Shown here piece after piece: positions 44,901-52,620 of a DNA stretch of 64,000 nt (position 1 is its first letter; every line of letters starts with the position of its first letter). Source of the stretch: Planctomycetota bacterium. GTDB lineage: Bacteria > Planctomycetota > UBA1135 > GCA-002686595. The stretch spans positions 620,001 to 684,000 of the forward strand of contig JADJNY010000002.1 of the NCBI GenBank assembly GCA_016714045.1. Reading direction: 5' to 3'. The notes below the pieces were generated by a model, which made no database searches, was not told where the DNA came from, and was given only the letters and a program-made list of their open reading frames with translations. Made by a program: the position numbers and the translations under genes.

Positions 44901-45850
44901 TTGATGCAGCCGTTGGGCACGACGCCGGGGTCGTCCTGGTGCCAGTGCGCGCGGCGCACGTCCTGGCCGGGCCGGCGGTCGGCGTTCCAGAAACGCGCTC
45001 CGTCCGCGGAGAAGTAGCCGTGGTTGCCGCCGGTCATGCAGTAGAGCGTGCGGCAGCTCTGGTTCCCGTCGTCGTCGTTGTCGTCCTGCCAGAGCGTGCC
45101 GAACGAGTCGACGGCGACCTCGTAGTTGTTGCGGAAGTTGTGCGCGAGGACGGAGAGTCCCTCCGCGTTCGCGCCGATGCGGAGGATGAGCCCGCCCGTC
45201 CAGACGCGGCCGTCGTCGCTGACGAGGCCGGGCTTGTTGTCCGCAAGGAACTCGCCGCCGTCGTTGTAGAGCGAGCCTGAGCGCAGCATCCAACCCGTGC
45301 GGTCCTTCACGAGGTGCGGCCCGGCGTTGCCCGTGTTGAAGTAGAGCTTGCCGTCGGGACCCGCGGTGACGGAGTGCAGGCCGTGGTCGTGATCGCGACC
45401 GCCGAAGCCGGTGAGGAACACCTCGCGCTGGTCCGGCACGTCGTCGCCGTTCGCGTCCGTGTACACGAACAGGTTCGGTGAGCACGACACGTAGACCTTG
45501 TTCCCGATCACGGCGATGCCGAGCGGTGCGACGAGGTCCTGCTCCTGCGCGAAGACCTTCGACGCATCACAGCGGCCGTCGCCGTCCGTGTCCTCGAGGA
45601 TCACGACGCGGTCGCCCGCGTCGAAGTGCTTCCCCGCGTTCCGTCCGCGCCACTGGCGGTAGTTGACGGCCTCCGTCACCCAGACGCGGCCCTTCGCGTC
45701 GACGTCGATCGCGGTCGGGTTGTAGAGCGCTGGCGACTCGGCCCACAGGCTCACTTCGAGCTCGGGATCGACGCGGAAGGAGGTCGAGACGTCTTCGAAG
45801 CGGGGCGCGGACGGCTGCGCAGCGTCCTGCACGAGGGGGGGGAGGAGCAT
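41999..45850 (-). CDS. Planctomycete-type haem-binding dehydrogenase / NPCBM / DUF1080 fusion
   Basis: This 1283-residue protein has five parts: a PVC-type membrane-bound dehydrogenase propeller (about 20-470; PTAIDVDAKGRVWVTEAVNY, GLHSVTAGPDGKLYF); a HEAT-like helical stretch (about 480-700); an NPCBM carbohydrate-binding domain (about 770-900); a single-haem cytochrome domain with NCAQCHAFQGRGGDVGPDL; and a C-terminal DUF1080 (3-keto-disaccharide hydrolase-like) domain with IRLFDGKSLAGW and GNSGVLLR. Such fusions are common in planctomycetes and are thought to oxidise or cleave sugars at the cell surface. The ATG at 45850 gives no real signal peptide (MLLPPLVQDAAQPS), so the start or the upstream sequence may be wrong. 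Confidence 0.85.
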   Translation of the reverse strand: MLLPPLVQDAAQPSAPRFEDVSTSFRVDPELEVSLWAESPALYNPTAIDVDAKGRVWVTEAVNYRQWRGRNAGKHFDAGDRVVILEDTDGDGRCDASKVFAQEQDLVAPLGIAVIGNKVYVSCSPNLFVYTDANGDDVPDQREVFLTGFGGRDHDHGLHSVTAGPDGKLYFNTGNAGPHLVKDRTGWMLRSGSLYNDGGEFLADNKPGLVSDDGRVWTGGLILRIGANAEGLSVLAHNFRNNYEVAVDSFGTLWQDDNDDDGNQSCRTLYCMTGGNHGYFSADGARFWNADRRPGQDVRRAHWHQDDPGVVPNGCINGAGGPTGVAVYEGELLPAKYQGAVLNCDAGANVVYAHLPRAKGAGYELEKTVLLTSRTERADDRSSTWFRPSDVCVGTDGALYVSDWWDPGVGGHAAGDRLTYGRILRVQPKGAKPVAPKIDVRTLPGAVAALCSPAVNVRALGWRALVQERALALRPLRELYASKNPRYRARALWALAQIPDEGQKQLDLALRDPDPDLRITAWRAQCQKPPFLTQYALQLAKENTTPAVLREVALSLREQNLGISSGAWMEVAKAWDGKDPWLLEALGIGAQGKESQLYDLYFQHDPHTPLEWTPAQAAMAWRLHPKQSIPALVTRANARALTPEQRRQAVDALAFCREREAAEAMVNVALAGPDDVRDLAAWWVRHKDENDWAEYRLAKELGPVTRDGAKLAWSSGLLEEGSKVCDVDVTGARALWLVVTNGKRGNGHDWSDWLDAKLVGPKGETRLDTLTWTSASADWGSVHANRNANGGPLQFDGKAYEHGLGTHAASEIVYRLPEGAYTRFQALCALDDGGAKQPNAHPDVEFQVWIDAPEDRSAFRALLARVTDTNGAPADQAEAARALAADKQGGLLLIQLANEKKLPEAARAAAASAIYTNPDIAVRALAVDAFPRTNPAGKALPSAKDIAALAGDAARGAQLFRGAKANCAQCHAFQGRGGDVGPDLTEIGRKYGREALLDAILNPSAAISFGYDTWVVETKDGRFFSGFVLGDGDKLVIKDTNGTRNVIEAGEVESREKQKLSAMPDNVALGLEAQELADLATFLTKGLATNHVLGAPIRLFDGKSLAGWTFHLTDANARMEDVWSVADGVLHCKGQPIGYLRTEKDYESFELTLEWRFPPGSQPGNSGVLLRMQAPDTVWPKSIEAQLQHRNAGDIWNIGEFPMETERARTDGRHTGKALPCNEKPIGEWNRYRIRLDGGDLELEVNGEVQNRAKWCEVVPGKICLQSEGAAIEFREVILRPIE

Positions 45851-46026
45851 GCGCGCCAGCGTAGCGGCGGGCGGCGTCGCGCGGGAGCGCGATGGCGAGT
45901 GCACCACGGCGCGCGGCCCGTCGGTCGGCGCGTCGACGCGGTCGCGCGCGGGCCCGGCGCCCTGCGCGCGCGATCGATGGCATCTCGGCCGCACCCGCTC
46001 GCGCACCGCAGGGTACGCTGGCTCGA

Positions 46027-46902
46027 ATGAGCCGACCGTCCGAATCCGTCCCCGACCCCCAGGCGTTCAAGTCGAGCCAGCGCGAGCTCTGGAGCGACGT
46101 CGCGGCCGGCTGGCGCGCGTGGTGGCGGATCTTCGAGGCCGGTGCGCAGCCGCTCTCCGACCGCATGGTGGCGCTCGCGCGCGTGGGGCCGGGCGGACGC
46201 GTGCTCGACGTCGCCACGGGCATCGGCGAGCCCGCCGTCACGGCCGCGCGCGTCGTCGGCGCGACCGGGCGCGTGCTCGGGACTGACCTCGCGACGGAGA
46301 TGGTCGCGATCGCGCGGGAGCGCGCGCGCGAGCTCGGCCTCGCGAACGCGGAGTTCCGCGAGCTCGACGCGGAGCGGCTCGAGCTCCCGCCCGCGAGCTT
46401 CGACGCTGCACTTTCGCGCTGGGGCTTGATGCTCATGCTGGACCCGAACGCGGCGCTGCGCGGCATGCAGCACGCGCTCGTGCCCGGCGGGCGCGTCGTC
46501 GCCGCCGTGTGGGGCGCGAAGGGCACCGTGCCGTTCATGACGATCCCCGGCGACGTCGCGCAGCGCGAGCTCGGCATCGCGCCCGCGCCGCCCGAGTTGC
46601 CCGGACCGCTCAAGCTGGGTCGCGCGGGGCAGCTCGCCGAGCTCCTGCGCGGCGCGGGCTTCGCGGACGTCGAAGAGGAGCGGGTCGAGGTCGTGCTCTC
46701 GTTCGCGAACCCGGGCGAGTACGTCGCGTTCCTGCAGGACCTTTCGGCGACGCTGCGGCGCACGCTCGACGACGCGCCGCCCGAAGCGCGCGAGCGCGTC
46801 TGGCGCGGCGTCGCGCGCGAATCGGAGCGATGGCGCACGACGGAGGGCCGCATCGTCTTCCGCAACGAGGTGCGGATCGCGCACGGCGTGAAACCGCGCT
46901 GA
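46027..46902 (+). CDS. UbiE-like SAM-dependent methyltransferase
   Basis: This 291-residue protein has VLDVATGIGEPAVTAARVVG (about 60-78) as the SAM-binding motif, VLGTDLATEMVAIARE as the second, and FDAALSRWGLMLMLDP as the fourth. The helix GMQHALVPGGRVVAAVWG follows. A C-terminal part of about 90 residues, with GPLKLGRAGQLAELLRGAGF, is typical of ubiquinone/menaquinone-type and related methyltransferases. It is divergent from the planctomycete fusion gene, 176 bases away. No substrate can be given. Confidence 0.85.
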   Translation: MSRPSESVPDPQAFKSSQRELWSDVAAGWRAWWRIFEAGAQPLSDRMVALARVGPGGRVLDVATGIGEPAVTAARVVGATGRVLGTDLATEMVAIARERARELGLANAEFRELDAERLELPPASFDAALSRWGLMLMLDPNAALRGMQHALVPGGRVVAAVWGAKGTVPFMTIPGDVAQRELGIAPAPPELPGPLKLGRAGQLAELLRGAGFADVEEERVEVVLSFANPGEYVAFLQDLSATLRRTLDDAPPEARERVWRGVARESERWRTTEGRIVFRNEVRIAHGVKPR

Positions 46903-47178
46903 GGGCGGTCCCGCTCTCCGATCGAAGCGTTCCATCGAGCGGGCACCCCACCCTCGACGTCGAAGAAGCGAGGAACGGCCACCCGTCCGGCCCTGCTCGC
47001 TCCGCGCCCCGAATCGCGCCGTTCCGCGCGCCTCGGCTGCGGACGGCGCCGTTCCTTTCCCCTTCGATGGACCCGCGCTCGCCCCCGAGCCTGGGCCCGG
47101 CTCGCCACCGATGCGCGCGGCGTGGCATCATGCCGAGCACCTCCGCCGGCCGATGAACGCGCCCGGATCACCACGACC

Positions 47179-47691
47179 ATGAAGAAGCAGCTCCTCCTCC
47201 TCGCCGTTCCCGCCGTGCTCCTGTCCGCCTCCGCCGCGCTCGTGCAGGGCGCGTTCGAGCTCAAGCCCGACAAGGACAACGTCGTCGCGAGCCGCATCGA
47301 AGGCGTCTGGGTGCTGCACGAGGACGAGACGCACCACATCGGCGGGGAGAAGCGCCCGCAGGGCTTCGCGTTCGTGCGCGACGACAAGGCCGCGGGCCGT
47401 ATCCCGGCGAAGCACAAGGAGCTCCTCGCGCACGACCTCTACCTCGCCGGCGAGGTGCAGATCGAGCGCGACACGTTCCCGTTCGTGCTGACGACCGCGC
47501 ACGGCAACCCGCGCGTCGTCGTGTTCCGCCCCGCCGCGGGCGACGCCTACGCGACGCCGCAAGCGTTCAACGTGATGCTGTGCCCGGCGATGGAGAAGTC
47601 GAAGGACAAGCTCTTCGTCGGTGGCGACAAGAACGACCGGCCGTTCTCCGTCTACGTCCGCAAGGACCTCGCGCCGGACAAGGGCGGCTGA
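47179..47691 (+). CDS. Small secreted protein of unknown function
   Basis: This 170-residue protein has a signal peptide (MKKQLLLLAVPAVLLSASAAL). The mature part, with GVWVLHEDETHHIGGE, GFAFVRDDKAAG and LAHDLYLAGEVQIERD, looks like a small beta-barrel that could bind a ligand. No family is recognised. It stands alone, convergent with the flavoprotein gene. Confidence 0.7.
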   Translation: MKKQLLLLAVPAVLLSASAALVQGAFELKPDKDNVVASRIEGVWVLHEDETHHIGGEKRPQGFAFVRDDKAAGRIPAKHKELLAHDLYLAGEVQIERDTFPFVLTTAHGNPRVVVFRPAAGDAYATPQAFNVMLCPAMEKSKDKLFVGGDKNDRPFSVYVRKDLAPDKGG

Positions 47692-47750
47692 GCGGCGGAC
47701 GCGGTGACCCTCGGCGCGTGAGCGGCGCGCGCTCGCCGAGTCCGCGGCTC
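47690..47750. terminator. Possible bidirectional terminator
   Basis: GAGCGGCGGAC pairs with GTCCGCGGCTC (one mismatch) around an inner CTCGGCG/CGCCGAG stem (47710-47716/47734-47740), between convergent genes. Confidence 0.4.
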
Positions 47751-48801
47751 AGGCCGAACGCGCGCGCGCGTGATTGGCGGGCGGCGGATCTTCGTGCGCG
47801 CCACCGAGCGCGCCGTCCGTGCAGAGGCGCGCCACGTCCTCCGCGCAGCCCCACGACAGCGTCACGCCCGCTCGACCATGACCGTACGCGTGCACGAGGG
47901 GACGACCAGGAGCGAGCTCGACGCGCTCGAGCCGGACGCAGTCTTCCTGGGCGCCGATCTTGCGCCCGGGGCGCAGACCCGCGAGCGCGCGCAGGCGCTG
48001 GCGGCCGAGGCGCTCGGAGTGCTGCACGCCGCTCTGCGCGAGGAGCTCCCGCGCGCGGTCGAGCATCGAGGCGAGCGCGGGCTCGTCGCATTCCTCGATC
48101 CACTCGTCGGGTTCGAAGGTGCCGCCGACGACGACGTGGCTCGGGAACGGGATCACGTACGTGCACGGACGGCCGCGCGACTCGTCGCACAAGACGGTGT
48201 CGAGGTGCAGCACGTTTGGGACGTGGAGCACCTGCCCGCGGATCGGCACGACGGCTTCGTCGCGCGCGAGCCGCCGCGCGCCGAGGCCCGACGCGTTCAC
48301 GACGAGCTCGAAGCCCTCGTCGAACGGTTCGCCGAGGTCGAGCAGGCGCGCGCTCACGAAGGCGCCGCCGAGCTCGTGCTCGAAGCGCCGCTCGAGCCAC
48401 GGGAGGTAGCGCGTCATGTCGATGCGTGGAAGCACCGCCGCCCAGCCGTCGCGGTGGGGGGGCGGCAAGCCGGTGAGGCGCTGGAAGCCCTGGATGTCGG
48501 CGGCCCACGCGGGCAGCGCGTGCATCGGCTCCGTCGAGAGCTCGCGGAAAAGCGCGAGGTCGACGCCGCTCTCAGGCGTCGTGCGCGCGAGCTCCTCGAA
48601 GGCGCGGCACGACGCCCGCACCCACGCGAGCGTGCGCTCCGCGAGCGGCCCGCGCGGCGGCGTGAACGCGGCCGCGGCGCGATCGGAGGTCGTCTCCGGC
48701 GTGCGGCGCTCCGCGAAGATCGTCACGGCGTGGCCGAGCTCGCGCAGGCGCACGCCCGAGGTGAGCCCGACGACTCCGGCGCCGACGATCGCGATGTGCA
48801 T
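47749..48801 (-). CDS. D-amino-acid-oxidase-like FAD flavoprotein
   Basis: This 350-residue protein starts with the Rossmann motif IAIVGAGVVGLTSGVRL. Later parts match D-amino-acid/D-aspartate oxidases of the DAO family: TSDRAAAAFTPP, ELVVNASGLGARRLA, PIRGQVLHV, and the C-terminal YGHGRAGVTLSWGCAEDVARL that binds FAD. The enzymes oxidise D-amino acids to keto acids with release of ammonia and peroxide. An Arg in the substrate site could not be assigned without alignment. It is monocistronic and some 40 kb from the DgcN/DgcA-like operon, but the two may act in the same metabolism. No signal peptide was seen. Confidence 0.8.
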   Translation of the reverse strand: MHIAIVGAGVVGLTSGVRLRELGHAVTIFAERRTPETTSDRAAAAFTPPRGPLAERTLAWVRASCRAFEELARTTPESGVDLALFRELSTEPMHALPAWAADIQGFQRLTGLPPPHRDGWAAVLPRIDMTRYLPWLERRFEHELGGAFVSARLLDLGEPFDEGFELVVNASGLGARRLARDEAVVPIRGQVLHVPNVLHLDTVLCDESRGRPCTYVIPFPSHVVVGGTFEPDEWIEECDEPALASMLDRARELLAQSGVQHSERLGRQRLRALAGLRPGRKIGAQEDCVRLERVELAPGRPLVHAYGHGRAGVTLSWGCAEDVARLCTDGALGGAHEDPPPANHARARSA

Positions 48802-49156
48802 GCGGTGAAGCGCGCGCGGAAGAGCGACGCGCGACGGGAGAGCGTAGCCGAAGCGTGCTCGGAGCGGGGGAAGTGGACACCCCGGGCGCGGACCGGTCGC
48901 TCGCATCGCCCGAATCCCGACGGGAACCCGGTGCCGGCGTCCTCGCTCGGGGTGTCCAGGGTGAGTGGCTCCGCTGGCGCAGGACGTTGCGCCGCAGGAG
49001 CGGAATTTCGTTCCCGTCTGGGAGCCGTGGCGTCGCGGCGCACGCGCCGATTTCGGCATCTTGAAATGCAGTTTCCTATGCGGACCCGCCGATGGTGGCT
49101 CCGCGGCGCCGTCGAACGCGGCGCCCACGTCGTCTCGAAGGAACGGAAGGAAAGAG
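48802..49156. other. Divergent intergenic region with inverted repeats
   Basis: These 355 bases hold no evident gene. TGGACACCCCG (48874-48884) and CGGGGTGTCCA (48948-48958) form an 11-bp repeat that encloses shorter stems, and further short stems follow, such as GGCGCA/TGCGCC and GCCGATTTCGGC. This could be a structured 5-prime leader of the gene at 49157. No known riboswitch class was recognised. Confidence 0.4.
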
Positions 49157-50158
49157 ATGCACTCGCCCTCGCGCCTCGCACGCTTCGCCGCCCTGACCCT
49201 GGCCCTCGCCTCGATCGACCTCCTCGCGTCGTTCCATGCGCCGAGTCGCGCGCGCGAGCGCACGCCGCGCAACAGCCCGGCCTCGCGCCTGACGTCGGGG
49301 GGCGGCAACTCGGTCACGCCGGCGATCGCGCGGCGCCTGCTCTACGTCTGGGACAACACGCTGCCCGGCGACACCACGCGCACCGGACAGCTCTTCGACT
49401 TCTGCCGCCGCAACGGCGTCGCGACGATCGCCCTCGATTGCGCTCCGCTCGGCTCGACGCCTGGCGCGCACGCGGCCCGCTACCGCTCGTTCATCGAGAG
49501 CGCGCACGGTCGCGACCTCCGCGTGCTCGCGCTCGCGGGTGATTCGTGGTGGACCGTGCCTGCGAACGCGGGGCTGCCGAACCAGGCGGGGAGCCAGCTC
49601 ACGGGCTGGACCTTCTACGCCGCGGTGCGCGCGAGCAACGCGGGCTTCGACGGCGTGCTCGACGTGTCCGAGCCGTACCAGCGCGATCCGGCGGCGTTCT
49701 GGAACGAGCCGGCCGCCGCAGCGCAGGGACTCGTCGACTTCCTGCGCGGCATGCGCGGGGCGATCGGCAACCTGCCGCTCTACCACGCGATGCCGTACTG
49801 GTACGACGAAGACCCGCGGCTCGTGCTCCGGCTCGGCGGCTCGCGCATCGCGCGCCCGCTGAACCAGTACGTGCAGCCGCTGGTCGACGTCACCGTGCTG
49901 ATGGAGAACCGCGATCAGGCGCTCGGCGCGGACGGGATCCTCGCGCACAGCCAGGGCGAGCTCGCGACGGGGCCGTGCATCCTCGGCGTCGAGACGCAGG
50001 ACCTCGGCGCGAGCGGCGACGCGCTCACCTTCTGGGAAGAGGGCCGCATCGCGATGGAGCGCGAGCTCGCGCTCGTCGTCCTCGCGCGGCTGAACCAGCC
50101 CAACCTGCGCGGCTTCGCGATCCATCACTACGCGAGCTTCGCGAACCTCCATCCGTGA
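49157..50158 (+). CDS. Secreted protein of unknown function, TIM-barrel-like
   Basis: This 333-residue protein has a signal peptide with MHSPSRLARFAALTLALA. The mature part has FCRRNGVATIALD, ESAHGRDLRVLALAGDSWW, FDGVLDVSEPYQRDP, GNLPLYHAMPYWYDED and DVTVLMENRD, a regular alternation that suggests a (beta/alpha)8 barrel of the glycoside-hydrolase type. The family is not identified. AAGGAAAGAG precedes the ATG. An acidic pair, such as in DVSEPY and MENRD, would be candidate catalytic residues; this is conjecture. Confidence 0.6.
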   Translation: MHSPSRLARFAALTLALASIDLLASFHAPSRARERTPRNSPASRLTSGGGNSVTPAIARRLLYVWDNTLPGDTTRTGQLFDFCRRNGVATIALDCAPLGSTPGAHAARYRSFIESAHGRDLRVLALAGDSWWTVPANAGLPNQAGSQLTGWTFYAAVRASNAGFDGVLDVSEPYQRDPAAFWNEPAAAAQGLVDFLRGMRGAIGNLPLYHAMPYWYDEDPRLVLRLGGSRIARPLNQYVQPLVDVTVLMENRDQALGADGILAHSQGELATGPCILGVETQDLGASGDALTFWEEGRIAMERELALVVLARLNQPNLRGFAIHHYASFANLHP

Positions 50159-50370
50159 TCGCATCGCGCGCGTCCCGCGCGCTCTTTCCATCGGACGTGC
50201 GAGGTCGTCCCGCGGGGCGGCCTCGCAGCGTTCCGTCCGCGCGCTGCGGCGGAGCGCGACGATCGTGAGCGGAATCCTCGCAGCACTGCGCGCCTTGGTT
50301 GCCAGGGAAGCAGGTCGCAGCGCGTCGCCGTCCCGCCGGGACTTCCCCCCGGGCGCGCGCTGGGCTCGCC

Positions 50371-52620
50371 ATGGACCCCCAACCCGCATCCCTCGGGTCG
50401 CGCCTCGCGCGCGGCGCCGTCGCCGTGTTCTCCTGGGCCTTCGCGCTCGCGCTCCTCGTGACGCTCGCGCGACAGGCCGTGGACCAGCGCTGGTTCCCCA
50501 CGAGTCCGATCGACGACGAGGGCTACGTGATGATCGGTCTGCAGAGCTTCCTCGACGGAGGCGCGCTCTACGACGAGGTCTTCACGCAGTACGGCCCGGC
50601 TTGGTTCGCGATCGTCGGGCTCCCGCTCGAGCTCCTGCACCTGCGCGTCGACCACGAGCTCTCGCGCACGATCACCGCGATCACCTGGGTGGTCGCGGCG
50701 GCGCTCCTGAGCCTCGCGGTCGGACGCTCGACGCGCAGCGTGTTCGCGGGCGCGATGGCGCTCGCGACGTCGTTCCTGGCGCTCACGGCGCTCGGAGTCG
50801 AGCCGCTGCATCCGCACGGGGTCGGTTGGGTGCTGCTCGCGGCCTGCGCCGTGCTCGGCTCGCGCGGGGCCGCGGGGCTCGGCCGCGCCGGAGCGTGGGG
50901 CCTCGGCGCGCTGATCGCGCTCCTGGCCCTCACGAAGGTGAACCTCGGCGCGTTCGTCGTTCTCGGCGGAGCGATCGGGCTCGCGGGCGGGATGCCAAAG
51001 AGGCGGAGCGCGCGCATCGCCTGGTGGGGAGCATGGGCCGTGACGATCGCATTCGCGACGGGGCTGCTCGCGCGGCACGCCGCCGCGCCGGACCTGCGTC
51101 CGTACGCGCAGCTCGTCTTGTGCGCGCTCCTCGGATTGCTCGCGGTCGCGCTCGGCGCCGAACGCGAGCCCGGTCCGACGCGCGCCTTGCTGCGCAGCGT
51201 CGCCCTCGGCGGCGCGGTCGCGTCGTTGCTCGTGCTCGCCGTGCTGTTCGCGACGGGGACGTCCCTCGCCGGCGCGTGGTACGGGCTCCTCGGCCAGCAC
51301 GCGCGCCTGATCGAGGCGCCGGCCGCTCCCCTGATTCACCCGCGCGCGAGCGTGGTCGAGCTCGTCTCCGTCCTGCTCGCGTTCGGCTGGTGCGCGTCGC
51401 GGCACATGCCCTCGATTCGGGGCTGGGTCGACGGCGCGTGCGTGGTGCTGGCGCTCGCGTGGAGCGGCGCCGTGCTCACGTGGCTCGCGGAGAACCACGT
51501 CGGGCTCCTGTTTTCGTACGCCGCGCCGTTCCTCTGGGTCCCGGTCGCGCTGCCGAAGTCGAAGGGCTCGAACGGGATCGCGTCCGAGCGTCCGTGGATG
51601 CTCGCCGGGCTCGCCGCGCTGCAGCTCCTGCAGCAGTATCCGGTCGGCGGAACGCACGTGACGTGGTCCGTGCTGCTCCTCGCGCCGCTCGCGGCGCAGG
51701 CGCTCTACCAGAGCGCCGCCTGGGTCCGCGAGCGCATCGAAGAGGACTGCGAGCTGCCGCGCCTCGCGGCGATCGCGTGGGTCGGCGCCGCGCTGATCGC
51801 GGCCTCGGTCTTGCGCTCCAGGACGGAGGCGAGCACCACCTTCGCGGCGTGGTACGGGCGCGTGACGCCGCCGCTCGGGTTGCACGGCGGGGAGCGCCTG
51901 CGGCCCGACGAAGCGACGGCGGCGCGGCTCACGTGGCTCGCGACGCTCGCACGCGAGTGCGACGGGTTCTACTCCTTCCCCGCGCAGAACGGCGTGTACT
52001 TCCTCGCGGACGTCGCGCCGCCCACGCGGCTCAACGTCACGTTCCGGCTCGATCTCCTGCGCGACGAGGAGCAGCGGCGCGTCGTCGCCGACCTCGAGCG
52101 CTGCCCGCGGCTCCTCGTCGCCTGCGACGGACCGGGCACGGTCGAGCTCTACTTCCGGGGCGAGGGAGCGCCGCCGCTCGCGCAGTGGATCTCCACGCAC
52201 TGCAAGAGGTTCGAGTGCTGGGGCGATTGGACGATCTACAAGCGCGGGGAGCACGCGGGGCCGAAGCTCGACCGCGCGCGTTGGATCGCCGAGGGGCTCG
52301 AGCTCGCCACGAGCGCTGCGGTCCGAGGCCGCGTCGCCGTGATCGAGCTCGTGGACCTCGCGACGGGCCTCTCGCTCGCGCGCACGGACGACCCGCAGGC
52401 GGGGATCCAACTCGTCGACGTCGACGGCGCGGCGATCGACCTGCGGACGACGGAGCCGTTCGCCGGCCCGGCGGTCGTGCGGATCGTCCCGCGCGACGCG
52501 GAGCGACGCACGCGGCTCCAGGCGGTCCACGTCCCCGTGCTGCGACTGCTCGGACCGCGGGATCTGCGGTGGGTGAGCTACCCGATCGTGCGCGAGGTCG
52601 AGCGCGCGCTCACCAAGTGA
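50371..52620 (+). CDS. GT-C type membrane glycosyltransferase
   Basis: This 749-residue protein has about ten membrane helices in its first 500 residues. The first periplasmic loop holds PIDDEGYVMIGLQSFLDGG and YDEVFTQYGPAWF, the acidic-pair motif of GT39/GT-C enzymes that move sugars from polyprenyl phosphates. The C-terminal 250 residues are soluble, with a beta-rich part. The ATG at 50371 was taken rather than one at 50299. Its stop overlaps the convergent gene by 11 bases. The acceptor is unknown; cell-surface glycan or lipid is likely. Confidence 0.75.
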   Translation: MDPQPASLGSRLARGAVAVFSWAFALALLVTLARQAVDQRWFPTSPIDDEGYVMIGLQSFLDGGALYDEVFTQYGPAWFAIVGLPLELLHLRVDHELSRTITAITWVVAAALLSLAVGRSTRSVFAGAMALATSFLALTALGVEPLHPHGVGWVLLAACAVLGSRGAAGLGRAGAWGLGALIALLALTKVNLGAFVVLGGAIGLAGGMPKRRSARIAWWGAWAVTIAFATGLLARHAAAPDLRPYAQLVLCALLGLLAVALGAEREPGPTRALLRSVALGGAVASLLVLAVLFATGTSLAGAWYGLLGQHARLIEAPAAPLIHPRASVVELVSVLLAFGWCASRHMPSIRGWVDGACVVLALAWSGAVLTWLAENHVGLLFSYAAPFLWVPVALPKSKGSNGIASERPWMLAGLAALQLLQQYPVGGTHVTWSVLLLAPLAAQALYQSAAWVRERIEEDCELPRLAAIAWVGAALIAASVLRSRTEASTTFAAWYGRVTPPLGLHGGERLRPDEATAARLTWLATLARECDGFYSFPAQNGVYFLADVAPPTRLNVTFRLDLLRDEEQRRVVADLERCPRLLVACDGPGTVELYFRGEGAPPLAQWISTHCKRFECWGDWTIYKRGEHAGPKLDRARWIAEGLELATSAAVRGRVAVIELVDLATGLSLARTDDPQAGIQLVDVDGAAIDLRTTEPFAGPAVVRIVPRDAERRTRLQAVHVPVLRLLGPRDLRWVSYPIVREVERALTK

